DNA of 64,000 nucleotides from Terebella lapidaria (Eukaryota > Annelida > Polychaeta > Terebellida > Terebellidae). Position numbers and translations under genes: made by a program. The stretch lies in NCBI GenBank assembly GCA_949152475.1, contig OX424561.1, positions 8,680,001 to 8,744,000 on the forward strand, in the 5' to 3' direction. Below the pieces are notes generated by a model. That model was not told where the DNA came from and ran no database searches. It worked only from the letters and a program-made list of their open reading frames with translations. This document shows, one piece after another, positions 46,731 to 60,000 of this stretch (its first letter is position 1; each line of letters opens with the position of its first letter).

Positions 46731-48510
46731 TGAGGAAATATTAAAGTTTTCTATCATAATCTTCAAAAAGTGTTCTTTTTTATATAAGTACATGTTTTCC
46801 TATCCCATGTTTATCTGTCTCTTTTGTCATAATTGTGAAATGCATGTGGTATATGTATGAAGAAATAAATGTATTCATTTGTGTGTGTCATCACGGTATG
46901 TGTGGGGAGTAACTAAAATTTTGCGGGCTTTCCAATACCATTCAGTGATGTTTTCATGTCACTAATTAGTGAAATATGAAATTTCTGGAGCCCTATTGAG
47001 CGCCTGAAACGAAATTCAAGTCGCATTAAAAACGAACATAAGAATCTCATCGTAACTTGCTATCTGTTGTCCAAAGCTGTCCTCTATTTGGTTCCTCCAT
47101 TTTTGCCACACATTCTAACTCAACAATCACACAACACTTTCGCTGGAAAACTCCCAGCCGGTAAATTGCCGTCTGTGACGGCTGGGAAATGACAGTCCCC
47201 AAATTACCAAACGCGCAAATCACGTCCAAGATGGCGAAAGCTGATACAAATGAATCGCCCGCAGGCGATCCAAAAACATAACTGGAAACACCAATGCCAG
47301 TAACAGCATAACGTTCGACAGAATCATTGAAATTGTACTGTATAAACACTCGCATGGTTACGTCCTGATTCTGAAATCGATCGCCTTCTCTAGACATATT
47401 TTGAACGCTGTTGTACTGGAGCAAATGATTGTTCACTGGGTTGTCCATAAAATGTTATTATGTAACGACAATTTGGAAACATTCTGACTAAGATATGACA
47501 GAATGAGGACGTTTCTGTATGTCGTATTTGACAAGTCGGATGCATATTTGCGTCAGTCTCAAAATAAATGTTGCAATATTACTCTCTATGTTGAATGTGA
47601 AACTCAATACTGAGCACGAAAAGTCTTGTTGAAACAACCTTCATATAAAAGTAATTAAATTGTTATTTTCTTTGTCAGCTAATAACTGTGAATGCATGAA
47701 AGGCTTCTATAACCAATCCATGACCCTCAAAATACTTTCGAACCTCAAAATACTCTCGAAATACAGCTTATATCCAATGATTTACATATACACCTGAACC
47801 ACACATGCAGCTAAAATCATCTAAATTTCTCACGACCAATCCATTGTTGATAAAGAACAAAACTCAACGTATGTGTTAAATCAGGCATCGAAACATGCAA
47901 TGGACAACTCGATGTGAACAAACCCTTTACATTGAAAGGCATTTCCATTTTTTCACCTCTCATCGGCTTTTCATCCGATATGACAAGAAATAAATACCTC
48001 ATTTGCTTTTCACCAATACCCCTAAAAAGACGAAATAGACAGACAAGACCTTGTAGAAACAGGTGTTCTGTCAGCAGAACTATCGTCCATCACGGCCAAT
48101 CCGAGCAATTCAATTCCGTGCCGAGGGGGTGAGGGGAGCATTATGCTTTTGTTCGAAAGCTAGCTGCGAGTATCAGACACAAGAATTAGCCAGACACTGA
48201 GTGCAGGTGTGTCCTAGGATTGTTCTGTCTTTGGCCATGGGGAGGGTAGGGCCACGGTGTGGAGTCCTGAACTGAGACAGTCCCTCTAGAGCAGTACTTT
48301 TGATACGTAACTGTATTCGTTCACATGAATTCACATGAAATGCTATTGAAGTATACGGTTTTTCTGTATTTAAAACATAATAAATATGCGTTCAGTTGAC
48401 CTCAAAATATTCTTATTAACGAACCCCGAGCACCCCAGGGACGCAAGTTAGAATCCGAGATTTAATGTAAATACTTCATTTTAATTAATTGTTCAAATTT
48501 CTCCAGCCAT
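46731..48510. other. No gene recognised; partial repeat copy at 47150-47290
   Basis: 47150-47290 contains, inverted, GATTCATCTGT/GCCATTTT/GGACGTGATTTG-type strings of the 21.5-kb repeat. A minus-strand open frame of 133 codons at 47047-47448 overlaps this repeat and is not recognised. Confidence 0.4.
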
Positions 48511-49098
48511 TTGGTACCTTCAAAGACGACTCCCAAGCTACCAATATGCAAAATCCTCCAGAAATATTTAACATTCAAATATGGTGGATTCACACAAGGC
48601 TTTCGACGCTACCGTGGTAACCACGTTTTCAATGTATGCAGTGAAATTTCACTTTGTGTTTTTATTGTTATCACCATTCCGGTACCTTGTAGCACAGGTG
48701 TTCCGCCCGTCCTAAAGACGTGTAGTCGGCGAGGAGAAGGTCCCCAAAGGGCCATCACTCTGTTGACAAACACTCGAGAGCTTTTTCTTAGATCATTGTC
48801 GAGGCATTCTTCACGTATTGTGTGGTCATGTACCGTGTTATTCATGGCAAACTCCAGTCAAATAGATGAGAAAGCGACGAGAACCAATATATTCCAACAC
48901 CCCCACGGCTCCGGCACTGCCAGACGTACACGTGTTGACACCTTGCTTCTAAACGGAGCTCTCTTTCACCACAAGCTTGGGAACTCTCACAAGGACGACA
49001 GAGAGCCATGCAAAACATGCGCGCTAGTAAAAAGTAAAATCTTTACATCTCATAATCGAGCACTGTCTGTTGGTATGCATACATGTAATTTGGAATAA
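48511..49098 (+). other. Long open frame of 195 codons, unrecognised
   Basis: Longest open frame in this part of the window, with no domain I recognise, no repeat or compositional bias and no obvious splice partners. The minus strand is also open at 48609-48845. It may be chance. Upstream of SMOC and on the same strand, it shows no link to it. Confidence 0.2.
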
Positions 49099-50909
49099 AA
49101 ATACGTCCTGTTAGTTTTTCATTTCTGTCCAAAAGCGAAGACGCAGCTGAGTGCACTAGAAAGCTGACAGTTCGGCGCGATTTGTCACAAAAGGCAACGA
49201 TCGCAAAATCGCGCTCGTTCGGTAATAAAAATTGAACTTTGTCAAACATATCATATGAACTACATATATGAAAATTCTATGAACTACAAGAACGATTAGA
49301 ATCAAATTCTGTTTGGAATGATGCAGAAATACATGTACCGATATCATAATTGTAATAATTAATAAATGAATACTCAAATTTCTTTTTATCATACGGACTG
49401 TATCCAGGAAAATGAGCCTGCTTGAGATCTTGGAAAACATAATTGATCAATAGTATACACTCGGCGGGTGAATATATTGTGTATTGTGTGCGACAAGATC
49501 ATTATCGAACATAGTTTGTTTCGATCATTTTTAGCCCATAACTTACACGTGATTTGAAGCAATCAGTGTATTAATAATAAAGCAATTACTTTATCATTAA
49601 TATTACATTATATTACCAACTAATGTATATGCAATAACATTCGAATCACACAATCCCTGTATCGATCTGTCAATGTATTGGTATAACTCGTGTCACTTGT
49701 CAATATATATTCAATAATGAATGGTCCAATCAATTAACTGATGTGACGTGTAACTGAAATATGTCGTATTGGTGGTAATAGATTGATACTTACATGTTAC
49801 AGTTACAAATTTCTCGATGTAATTTGCACAATGCATATTTCGAGTTCATTGTAAACATTTACTGTTCCACATGTATACATATATGTATGGATCACGTAAA
49901 GAATCAAAATAGACACATTGAGATCAATCACTTGCCTTTCTTGCACCTTGTATAATACCTAACTTTTCAACTCTTCAGTGTTTAACTTTGAGGTCAAAAT
50001 CTGATACCACAAGAGAGTTCTGTGATGACTGGTCGCCGTGGAAGAGCTTAGATGGGATCGGGATGCATTAATTGATGTTAATTGTGCGATTGTAATTATC
50101 ATCATCCAATTCAACTGCTTATACAATATCGATTATAATTCAACAGTTTATACAATCATTGATTGATCTAATGTCGTTCCCGTTCAAACATGCATGAGCG
50201 AATAGCAATTGAGTGCATAAACTGTTATAACCTGAGCGGGAGGACGATATAACTAGCCTGTGTTGACTTGGAAGGAACTACTTACTTGAAAGGCCACCTG
50301 CGTGCGACACTACTTAAGCTGTGGATACTGATAGAATCATAACCTGTGCCACATGGTATTTTCCTATCTGTCTCATTGTTACCATTGCATACTTGACCCT
50401 AGAGTCGTTGAGTTTGAGAATCGCTGTTTGAAATAAAAAGAGGATACCTTTGTTTATTGCGGAACTTCTCTGTGATACCTCCCACATTAAAACTTAACTA
50501 GGATAAATAGCAAATCAAACGCTTACTAAACTGGATGGAAAGTGTTTCTTGTTTGGGCAGATCAAAGTGATGGCACTGTGAAGTGATCCAGGATCAAGCT
50601 TTTGTTGCGAGGGTCGGTGTGTTATAGAGGACGGCTGTTGTATGATGTCACGGACACTTCGCTGTTTAAACTAACGATACCTGGACCACCCCAAAATTCA
50701 CTTGGAAATCTGGGAAACACCGAGATAAATTTTCGTTTTTTCGCCACAAAACCCAGACAGGAACGCTTTTGATGTTACATTTCCTAATTACATACTAGGC
50801 ATCAGATCGCGAAATTACGTTGGATATCTTCCCTCAGAACTAGCGAAACAATTCCAAATTAGGCATCAAGAAGGGCGACTTTCTGACCACCCTGCCGTAT
50901 CCCTTGACC
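49099..50909. other. Upstream region of the SMOC gene
   Basis: No gene recognised. Contains an isolated 29-bp end of the 362-bp family at 49768-49796. I see no clear TATA box near the SMOC start codon. The transcription start cannot be placed from sequence alone. Confidence 0.4.
49768..49796 (-). repeat. Solo 29-bp terminus of the 362-bp family
   Basis: TATTGGTGGTAATAGATTGA followed by TACTTACAT is the exact reverse complement of the start of the 362-bp unit, but the adjoining unit sequence is absent on both sides. Confidence 0.7.
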
Positions 50910-51038
50910 ATGTCAGTATCCGTGAGACACGACTCCCCCGCCGTGACGTGTGTTCTGTCCGTGGCTTGGATACTGAAGTTATTGCTCCTGGCCCTGATGT
51001 ACACAGACGAAACCCTGGCCAGCCCGGATCTGCTCAAG
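50910..51038 (+). CDS. SMOC: SMOC exon 1: signal peptide
   Basis: Residues 1-43. Charged start (MSVSVRHD), hydrophobic core CVLSVAWILKLLLLALMY, likely cleavage near ETLAS-PD. Donor AAG/GTAAGT, phase 0. A 3.5-kb intron with a foldback transposon follows. Confidence 0.85.
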
Positions 51039-54000
51039 GTAAGTTCATCCATATCGTTCTTTCCCATATAACTTTTCTTGGAACTGAATTTTTTATTCTC
51101 ACACCGCGAACGGTTAGGGGAATGTGAATCATCCACGTGGGTTATGTCTATTTAGAAATAATTAATTATCAGCATCAAAACGTATTCAATGCCAGTTGTG
51201 GGCTTTTACGTGTGGAGAAGCCCCATTGAAGGTATAGAAAAAGCGCAGTTCGTAGTGTCTGGGCTGTTGAATCGTAGTCATACAGCAGATCTCACCTGTC
51301 AAAACAATCTCACCCGGACACGTGTTCTTACCGTCATACTGTATTTGTACATGCAATCACATTTATTATTGTTTACTTTAAAAAGTAACTAGTTTAGCCA
51401 ACAAACGACCTTCTCTTGGTGTTTATCCAGCAGTTTGCACAATGATGCATCCTTCGAGGCAAACTGGTGTTGTTTGCTGTTTGGCCGGTAGACTTTACCT
51501 CGCTCAGTCATCAGCCCTTCACACACACAGCCGTTCCCACAATGATTCTCATTGATAATTTTGCACTGAAGTATAGTGAAATGTTTCGGGTATTGCTGAC
51601 GATTGTCTACGGACTCGAGAGTACCCGCAAAATACAACCGAATTTTTAATGGACAATATTATCATATTAGTGAATTTTTCAATGGTGTAAGCCGTTTTGA
51701 CATTCCATCCTTTTTTATGTTGGACAAACAAGATCGGGTGTTTGTTTTGATATTGACTTTTTGTTATATTTTTGTGGGGATCGTTCCGCCTGTCACGCTG
51801 GTTTGTGTGCGCGGTCTATCTTTTTGTGGCTATTTTAGCAGTCTGTTTTTACAGTACTCGAATTTAACCAATTGTTCCAGGCGCGGTGGTGCACAAACTC
51901 ACCACCATTTTCACAAACCTTCACATAAGAAGAATATATAATTTCGACATTGCGCTGAAATGCAAATTATCTCACCTATATAAAAGTGGACTACATAGTC
52001 GACATACACTGGGTCCTATAACGCCTCACCCAGACGGCGACTGATAACAGGTCCCTCAGTTTGGTGTCTAAGGCAAAGTACAAAAAAAACACGGCGAAAT
52101 AATATAATTTATAAATTAAATCAAACAAAAGATTCACGCCGATAGCGTGTTCGATTACACCTTGCAGACATGTATATAGGCGATAAAACCACAGTCAGTA
52201 TATCTTCCAGAGTAACCGTGTAAAATATCATCTCCTGTTTTGCAAGAGGTGTCCAGTTTCATTCATTTATATGTGATGGCTGTCATTAAGTAAAGTCTCG
52301 GGCGCTCTCACGTTATAGCCACGCCATTCCGGCGTCTCCAAAATACTTGTAATTTTCTCCCATCATGCACAAGTAACAAGTAGCGTCAATATATTATCTC
52401 TTGGATATTCAAGACTTAGTGGTAGTTTGTCTGGCAAGTCTTCGAGACGCGTGCATCGAAACTGAATGATGCTAATGAAACACAAGTGGAGGACTTGTCG
52501 ATTTTGCTCTCGAAGTTCATAGTAAAAAGAGATGGACGTTTAGAGCTAAGGGCATTATGTAAGTGACGTAGGAAGGTGTGTACATATTATCCACCGGATC
52601 TGGCGTGGTCTGGAGAAATTCACATGTCAAAACATATGCCATTTTTATTGTGTGTTTCGACCTCGGGTGTTGATTCACCTCTCGTAATATTTGGCCATTT
52701 GTTTTTGCGAGGTGGGGCAGGAATGTGGTGGGGTTGGGTATTACGCACGCGCGAGAGGAAATGAACTAATGTGAGACATTTTGGACGCGGAACACTTGAA
52801 GCTTAAGAGTATATCTAATAAATATTACCGGAAAATGTTTGCCACATTTATAAATGCGCATTTCCCTTCCCATGCAGCATTCCCCCAAAATAGAGAACCA
52901 AAAATAAAAATCCGGATAAGGAATAAGGAAAGACATGTTCAAGAACACAATTTATGTAATATAGGCATTAGTTTATTAAAATCAATATTTAAAAAAAATA
53001 GGTATATACTTGTGTTTGAAACGAATAAACAGGAATAATGGTACTGTAAATAGTTCAATGTTGAAATAAAACATCGTTTATAGGCTGTGTATCTACGGAA
53101 GCGTATTAGGGCCACATGAGTTTTTTTTTCAATTCAATTTGTCGACTTATTATCTCGATTTATCGACTTATTATCTCGATAAATCGAGATATCATCTCGA
53201 TAAATCGACTTATTATCTCGATAAATCGACTTATTATCTCGATAAATCGAGATATTATCTCGATAAATCGAGTTATTTATCCCGATAAATCGAGTTAATT
53301 ATCTCGATAAATCGACTTAATATCTCGATAAATCGAGTTAATTATCTCGATAAATCGACTTATTATCTCGATAAATCGAGATATTATCTCGATAAATCGA
53401 CTTATTATCTCGATAAATCGAGATATTATCTCGATAAATCGAGTTAGTTATCTCGATAAATCGACTTAATATCTCGATAAATCGAGTTAATTATCTCGAT
53501 AAATCGACTTATGTCCTGGGCATTTAAAGTTCAAGTAAAATGGAAATATGTTTCGAGTCACATTATTCATATTGAACACTATGTTGAATAGGGTTATATG
53601 ATGGACCATTACAACATTAAATATTGAATAATACAGACCAAACTACCGAATTAAAAACTATAGTGAAGTTCCTATATCACTATCTCTTAGAAAGATGCAA
53701 CATGTTCATGAATGAAAATGGTATAATTGTTTTGTTTTTTAGAAATCATTTCGCTATTAAACATGAAATGAGGTATATTCATAAAGTTATAAATATGTGC
53801 GGCTTCTTCAATTGGATAGTTTGGTATTATTTCAGAGATTAATGTAATGACTGTTAATCATATACTCCATAAGTTTTCAATATGAGTGATCAGTATATTT
53901 TTTTGTCCTATTGTTGCCAATACAAGGAAACCAATGAAATGCCTATATTATGGTCGATGCATATTCATTTTACTTGTACTTTAAATGTCTGAGTCTTATA

Positions 54001-57000
54001 AGTCGATTTATCGAGATACTATCTCGATTTATCGAGATAATTAACTCGATTTATCGAGATAATTAACTCGATTTATCGAGATACTAAGTCGATTTATCGA
54101 GATAATATCTCGATTTATCGAGATAATATCTCGATTTATCGAGATATTAAGTCGATTTATCGAGATAACTAACTCGATTTATCGGGATAATAAGTCGACA
54201 AATTGAATTTAAAAAAAACTCATGTGGCCCTAATACGCTTCCGTAGTGTATCATATAGTTTGGGAATGAGCTTGTAATACTGGATTTCACTGAACATATA
54301 GACCTTTTATCTTGGTCCCGTTGATTTTCCAACAAGAGGAAACACAGCAATGCTTTTAGGCACACCCAAAGGAATCACAACCTGTTGTATTGTTCTAGTG
54401 GTCAGGAACCGATTGTGAATGTGATTGGTCAACCAGCGACTCATTAAATCGGACCTGTAATATATTTTTTACGAATTTACGTATGAATAGGGCCTATATT
54501 AGACACAACCAACTCAATATACACCCAGGTCAATTTGTGATATGCTTCCTGACGTATATATAAACTTCAACTTACAGATGCAGTATGCCTTACGAAGCGC
54601 GGCTAGAGCGGATGTGGGTGGCGCCCCTAGCGGCGGATCGGAGTGCTGGACGCGTGTCACGTGCCGAGGGGTGCGGGTAAAACCTGTATGCGGCTCGGAC
54701 GGGGTCACGTACACGTCACGCTGCCAGCTGAGACGGACCCGGCGCTGTGAGGGACGTGAGGTCAGCGTGCAGGCAGAGGGACACTGTCCAACCAACAGAG
54801 GTGAGGTGCACCGCCAATCCATCATTTCCTTCTTTCTAAGATGATGGTCCACGCTAGGGCCAATAAAGTTGTTTAATCTCAAAAACTATTTTGAAAATGT
54901 GGTGGTTGTTTTGCAAACTAACAAAATGGTGACGGGCTTATCTTACAACACATGTAGCTATTACGCAGTGGTGGTACATTTGAACTTATTTTACGTGAAT
55001 GATGTTCACTGAGTTGCATATGGATAGATGTAATTTATGACTGATCAAGTTATTCTTGTATATGCACAAACATCGCCTGCGAGACGTGCCGGGTGCAGGC
55101 GAGTTGGTTAAGTAGGTCTGGTGGGTATGCTGTGCTCATCTGGGGCACAGATGGGGCACACGTGCGCGCGGCCGGGTTCCTGTAGCCAGCACGAGAGCCC
55201 AAGTGATCTGGTCGGACGGTGTCAAGTCTCGCCGTCTTCACACGCCGGTTGACGCACGTTGGACGCTACTGTGACTTTTGCATTGCCCCCGAGAGAGACG
55301 AGGTCCCTAGCTGTGTAAATTGAGAGGAATGTGTCGCACTGGTCCAATGCTCGAAGAGCAGCTCTTGATGTAAACTAGCGTTTGATTGCCGAGGCACTCC
55401 TCGACTGGCGAGCGGGGAACTTGATGCATATGACGGCAATAACCATAAGTGGCAATAGCAGTTAGCGAACGTGCTTAATTGGAAACGATCTTTCACGCTT
55501 TGGGGACTCCTTTTGTGGGTTGCCGACACATACTCGCAGTGAAAAATGTGCCTCAAATAAAAATAAAAGTTAAAACATATGAAAGAAAAGGCTGAATAAC
55601 ACCCGGAAAAATAGCAATCGCTGCATATGGCATTGATCTCCCAGGTGTTAGTTTCATCATATTTTTGTCAGAAGATAAGAAAGAAAAACGAGCCATGGCC
55701 TGCAGGTTTTCAGCGAGTGTGATACCCACAAACTCCGCTCGCAAAGATCTCTACCTGGCCAATTTGGAACAGTTATACACGGATAACATGGGTATCATAG
55801 CTCGGCTGTAGCTACAGAGGGCTCTATCTGGCAGTGAAGCAAGTCTACCGAAGGATGGTGCACGATAAACCTACGCAGACTTACGCCTCCTCATCCGCAA
55901 CTTCTTGTGCTTATCTCCAAAGGCTGCGAGTTTATTACTATATTTCGGAATGAAAGGGATATATTGGATTATGAGATTGTCGAATGTGTAGTGTTTAACT
56001 GGATTTATATGCTCTTTCCGTTCTATACTAAGTTTATATTAATTTATGGATATTTGGAATTATCTGGGATTTCATGGATTTCTGCATTAGTATAAAAAGT
56101 TGACTGACACATGGCTTATTGAACTCGACACTTCGGGCGTAAAAACATCATCCTTGGAACAAAACTGGAACAAAACTGACCACATTTCACAAATAACTGG
56201 CTTATTGGCAGCTGTGGAGCGGTTATCTGGTCTGGCGACCACGTGTTGGGGGAATGTCTCGGGGGGTGACAGTGGAGCGGGCACGTGGGTGACGGTGTCT
56301 GGAGATCAACCGTCCCGTCCAGCGGTGGACCAGCCGGCCGCCAGTCCGCCCCGAGGGACGTGGTCCAGCCAAATACTCATCCGTCCGTCCGTTTGTTAGG
56401 ACGATCCCCGGGGCCCGGCACTGACGGACTAGCATCCAGACAGAGAGAGAGACACACGGCCAGCCTGCTGTTTGACTAGTGTGCCCCTGTGTTGGGTAAC
56501 TCACACGTGGCTGTTTTTTGTAGACATATATTAGGCCATACTTGCCATAATCACGTTTATTTGTAGTCTCGTCGTTGTCGGCGTGTATGTTCAAGTGTGT
56601 GTATGTGTGAGCGGGAACAAACACATTTGGAAGGTGTGCAGGAATGAATACCACCGGTTCAATCCGAATATCGAATACCCCCAATAGTGGTATCAATTGC
56701 TGTTAAAGTGGTTTGAGTGCTACACATGTGATGCCGGAGGATTAACTCCAGGATAAAAGAGCGACTACATTGTAGGATTGGATCACTCGATGTATTACCG
56801 AGAGGGGCAACAAGTCTATACCCAGACGGGACCTGGTCTCACTGCGAGATAGCCGAGTTTTAGATCGCTCCAGTGTTTTCCCGCCATTGGGAGCTGACGG
56901 TCGATATCGGCGCGAGCTGATTGAGTGATCCAATGATTGACTACTTGAGGCACAGGAATGTTTCACCGGGCATGATTGTAGATTAAGTGCAAACCGTAAT

Positions 57001-60000
57001 CACCCGTGGATAGGCCAGCTGTCAATGATTTAGAGCTACCCCTGCAGACTTGTTGAGCTAGCGGGTTGTTGGCATCCAGACGAGAGATCCTTACTATGCT
57101 TTCTGGATTACACGCGTGGATATACCTGAGTCTAGGAAGCTTCGCCGTGTTAGCAGGTAATTCTGCGTTCACGGCTAATTCAATCACTGGCACGTGAAAA
57201 TGTTTTCGTTCCTAATTTAGGACCTACGTTTCAATTCACATTTGCCTGTAGGCTAAAAAAAAATGTTGTGTTAAGCAGCCCTCAAGAAATTCACCTGCTG
57301 AACAAAAATGCAAACATTATTCTAAATTGTGTTCAGAGCAATATCACGGAATTGGGGAGATTCATGTCTGGTTTCTGTAACTCATTTTTAGAGTACATTT
57401 CCCAAAGATATAAAGTGCGAGAGAAAACACATTGCCTTGTTATCCAACATACTCCATGTCCATACTCAACAGGCGCGTGTATTGGCTATACATATCTTAA
57501 GTGTACTCTTTAAAAGCATGGTGCCATCTGGATGGATATAAAATATGATTTATGGCGAGGATATTCACCACAAGTGACTAATTGAAATCGACGTCTTTAT
57601 ATGTATACTACGTCATTTATTTATATACAAATGTAAGCATAAAGTTGATGGGCTCCTACACGTAAGTCCTCGATATGTCAGGTCTATTGCACATTGTATT
57701 CGATCTTGACTGAGACAGAATTAAACTTCGGTAAATGTCGTTAAACGGCGATATTCAACAATGAACTAATTATCGCTTACTTCACTACTCCGGGACGTCG
57801 ATCAGGGCGCAAGCCGACGAAATGCCTTGAGGAGAGGCAACAAGCCCTCTTCTCTCGAGGCGAGGGCGGGCGGGCCCGGGCCGGGAACTATGTGCCCGAG
57901 TGCGGGGAGTCGGGAACCTTCGCCCCCGTGCAGTGTCACGGGACGGCCGGCTACTGCTGGTGTGTCACCCCGGACGGCCGCCCTATAGCCGGGACCTCCG
58001 TACCGGGGACGGACATACAATGTCAGGGTGCGTACCGCCACATACATGTACAGCTAGTCCATATCCTCACCTACCATGGTGATAGCTGATAACATAATAG
58101 TCAGTGATGAATTATCGGGTATAACCATAGTCCATTTCTGAAAAAAAAATAGTAATATAAAGTGAAACACATATTAACACTACTTGATCAGGCTAAATTA
58201 TGTATACTGCTATAGTTTTCTAGTTTGCTTTTGTCAAGTTGTGATACCAATAAAATATTAACGCTTTCCTGAAGCGGCTTTACACACAATGTAGAGCTTT
58301 TTTACGGTTTTATTTCCGCTTATAAATTGCCTTGTTCCTGAACAACAGAACAGAAAGCAATATGTGTTACAGAAACTGCTTTTGTGTAATTATGCTATAG
58401 CCTCTGAGCATTGCCTTCAAGCTGTTGTGTAGGAGAAAAAAAACCCGAGTAATTAAAGCGCTGATGCTCTCGTCTCGAGACACAACTCGGCCTCGAACAA
58501 TGCGCATGTAATTTCAGCTTGACTAACACAATGATGTAATATATTCATCGTTTGACATCGCCAGTGTAAAGGGTGGCGCTACTCATAGCATCCACGATCT
58601 TCGAGAACTGACAAGGATGTAAATGATTCCACTAAAAATGATATTTCATCTCTTGCCTCCATGGGTTGGTCGAGTACGAGTACGTTTTTTTCTCACTGAG
58701 TGATTCACTCCTTCAAGCAGGTATGGAATTACAACGAGATAGCTTCGTCACGGGATCCAAACAGCGCAGAGGTAGGCCGCTGGCATGTCACGTTTGTAGT
58801 CCACTGGACCCTCGTCCCCGTACAACTTCCTTCCCGTCAGTTTTATTCGTGTATTTCGTCGTCCTGGTGGCAATACCAGCATGCGAATCGGTGTATACAA
58901 TGTCTCGTGTCATGGGCATGAAAGATGTATATCACTGTTTGGATTCTTGGTCCTTGGAATGATCTTTTGATTGCAGATTGGTTGCACTGATACACACAAA
59001 TAGCTCCCTCAACTCCCCACCTACTGAAAAGCCCAGATCGATTCTCTTCACCCCGCAAAGTCAATCATTGTACATACTCATGTACATAATATGGTTAATA
59101 ACTTGCTCCTCTTTGTGCATCCACATCATTTAGTGTATAGACAATAACACTCCTTGGTGTAGGCAGTAACAGAATGTGTATAAGTTTTATATTAACATCA
59201 TTCTAATGTTACACTAACAGCACCTTTCATGAGTTCCTACTACATGTACATTATTTGTATTGCATGTGCATGAACGTACCATATAGATTAAATAAATTTC
59301 CGTAAATTTCTATCATACTTAGGCTACCTCTTGTATGCCTACTTTTCACATGTGCTAACTCACAATGTTCTAACTTAGGGATACATCATTTGTATACGCA
59401 CCTGCCTATTCCAAATTCATCAGTTATCAAAAGAAATAGAACCATTACCTGTGAGTGTATGTTTTCACGTGGATGTTTTTGCTCCACAGGTGTGAAGCGA
59501 AAATCGTGCACTACTTTAGATCGAGCAGAGTTCAACACAAACCTGGTGGCAATATTCGCGGCAGAATACGCGAGGGATCCCACTGCGCATGTGCCCAGTG
59601 ACAAGTCTGCCCACGGTGAGGCACAAGTCGCATTTCAACGACACTGCAAAAGTTTTACCCTTGCTAATATGAATAATAAGACATGTGATACTGAAAACGT
59701 TGGCCCAAAGTCCCATAACCACACTTTTAAAGTCCCCTAATTAACCACACTGTACTCTTTATTTATCGTTGTTCTCGTCAATTACAGACACACAGGTGGT
59801 TAACTGGAAGTTTAGTCAACTGGATGAGGATGAGGATGGGTTGCTGAGGAGAGCTGATATTAGGATGCTGAAAAAGCTCCTGAAAAAGGTTGTCAATCCC
59901 AGAAAATGTGCCAAAACCTTCGACAATTATTGCGATCTCGACCAGGACAGACGGATATCTAGACTGGAGTGGTCAGGGTGTTTGGGCGCCGACATCAGTC

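Noticed and set aside
47047..47448. 133-codon minus-strand open frame
   Set aside because: Overlaps an inverted partial copy of the 21.5-kb repeat and has no recognisable domain.
53116..53298. Open frame with ISINR/LIISINR repeats
   Set aside because: Translation of the 21-bp array in the foldback arm; no coding evidence.
53141..53513. CRISPR-like regular direct repeats
   Set aside because: Units are contiguous with no unique spacers, palindromic, and in a eukaryotic intron. The same applies to 15325-15885.
54542..54577. ATG at 54542 as an alternative start of a Kazal protein
   Set aside because: No signal peptide would result, and a splice acceptor at 54577 joins in phase to the signal-peptide exon.
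56100..56696. Overlapping open frames in the GC-rich part of SMOC intron 2
   Set aside because: Open on both strands due to composition, no domain, and not needed for the phase-consistent gene model.
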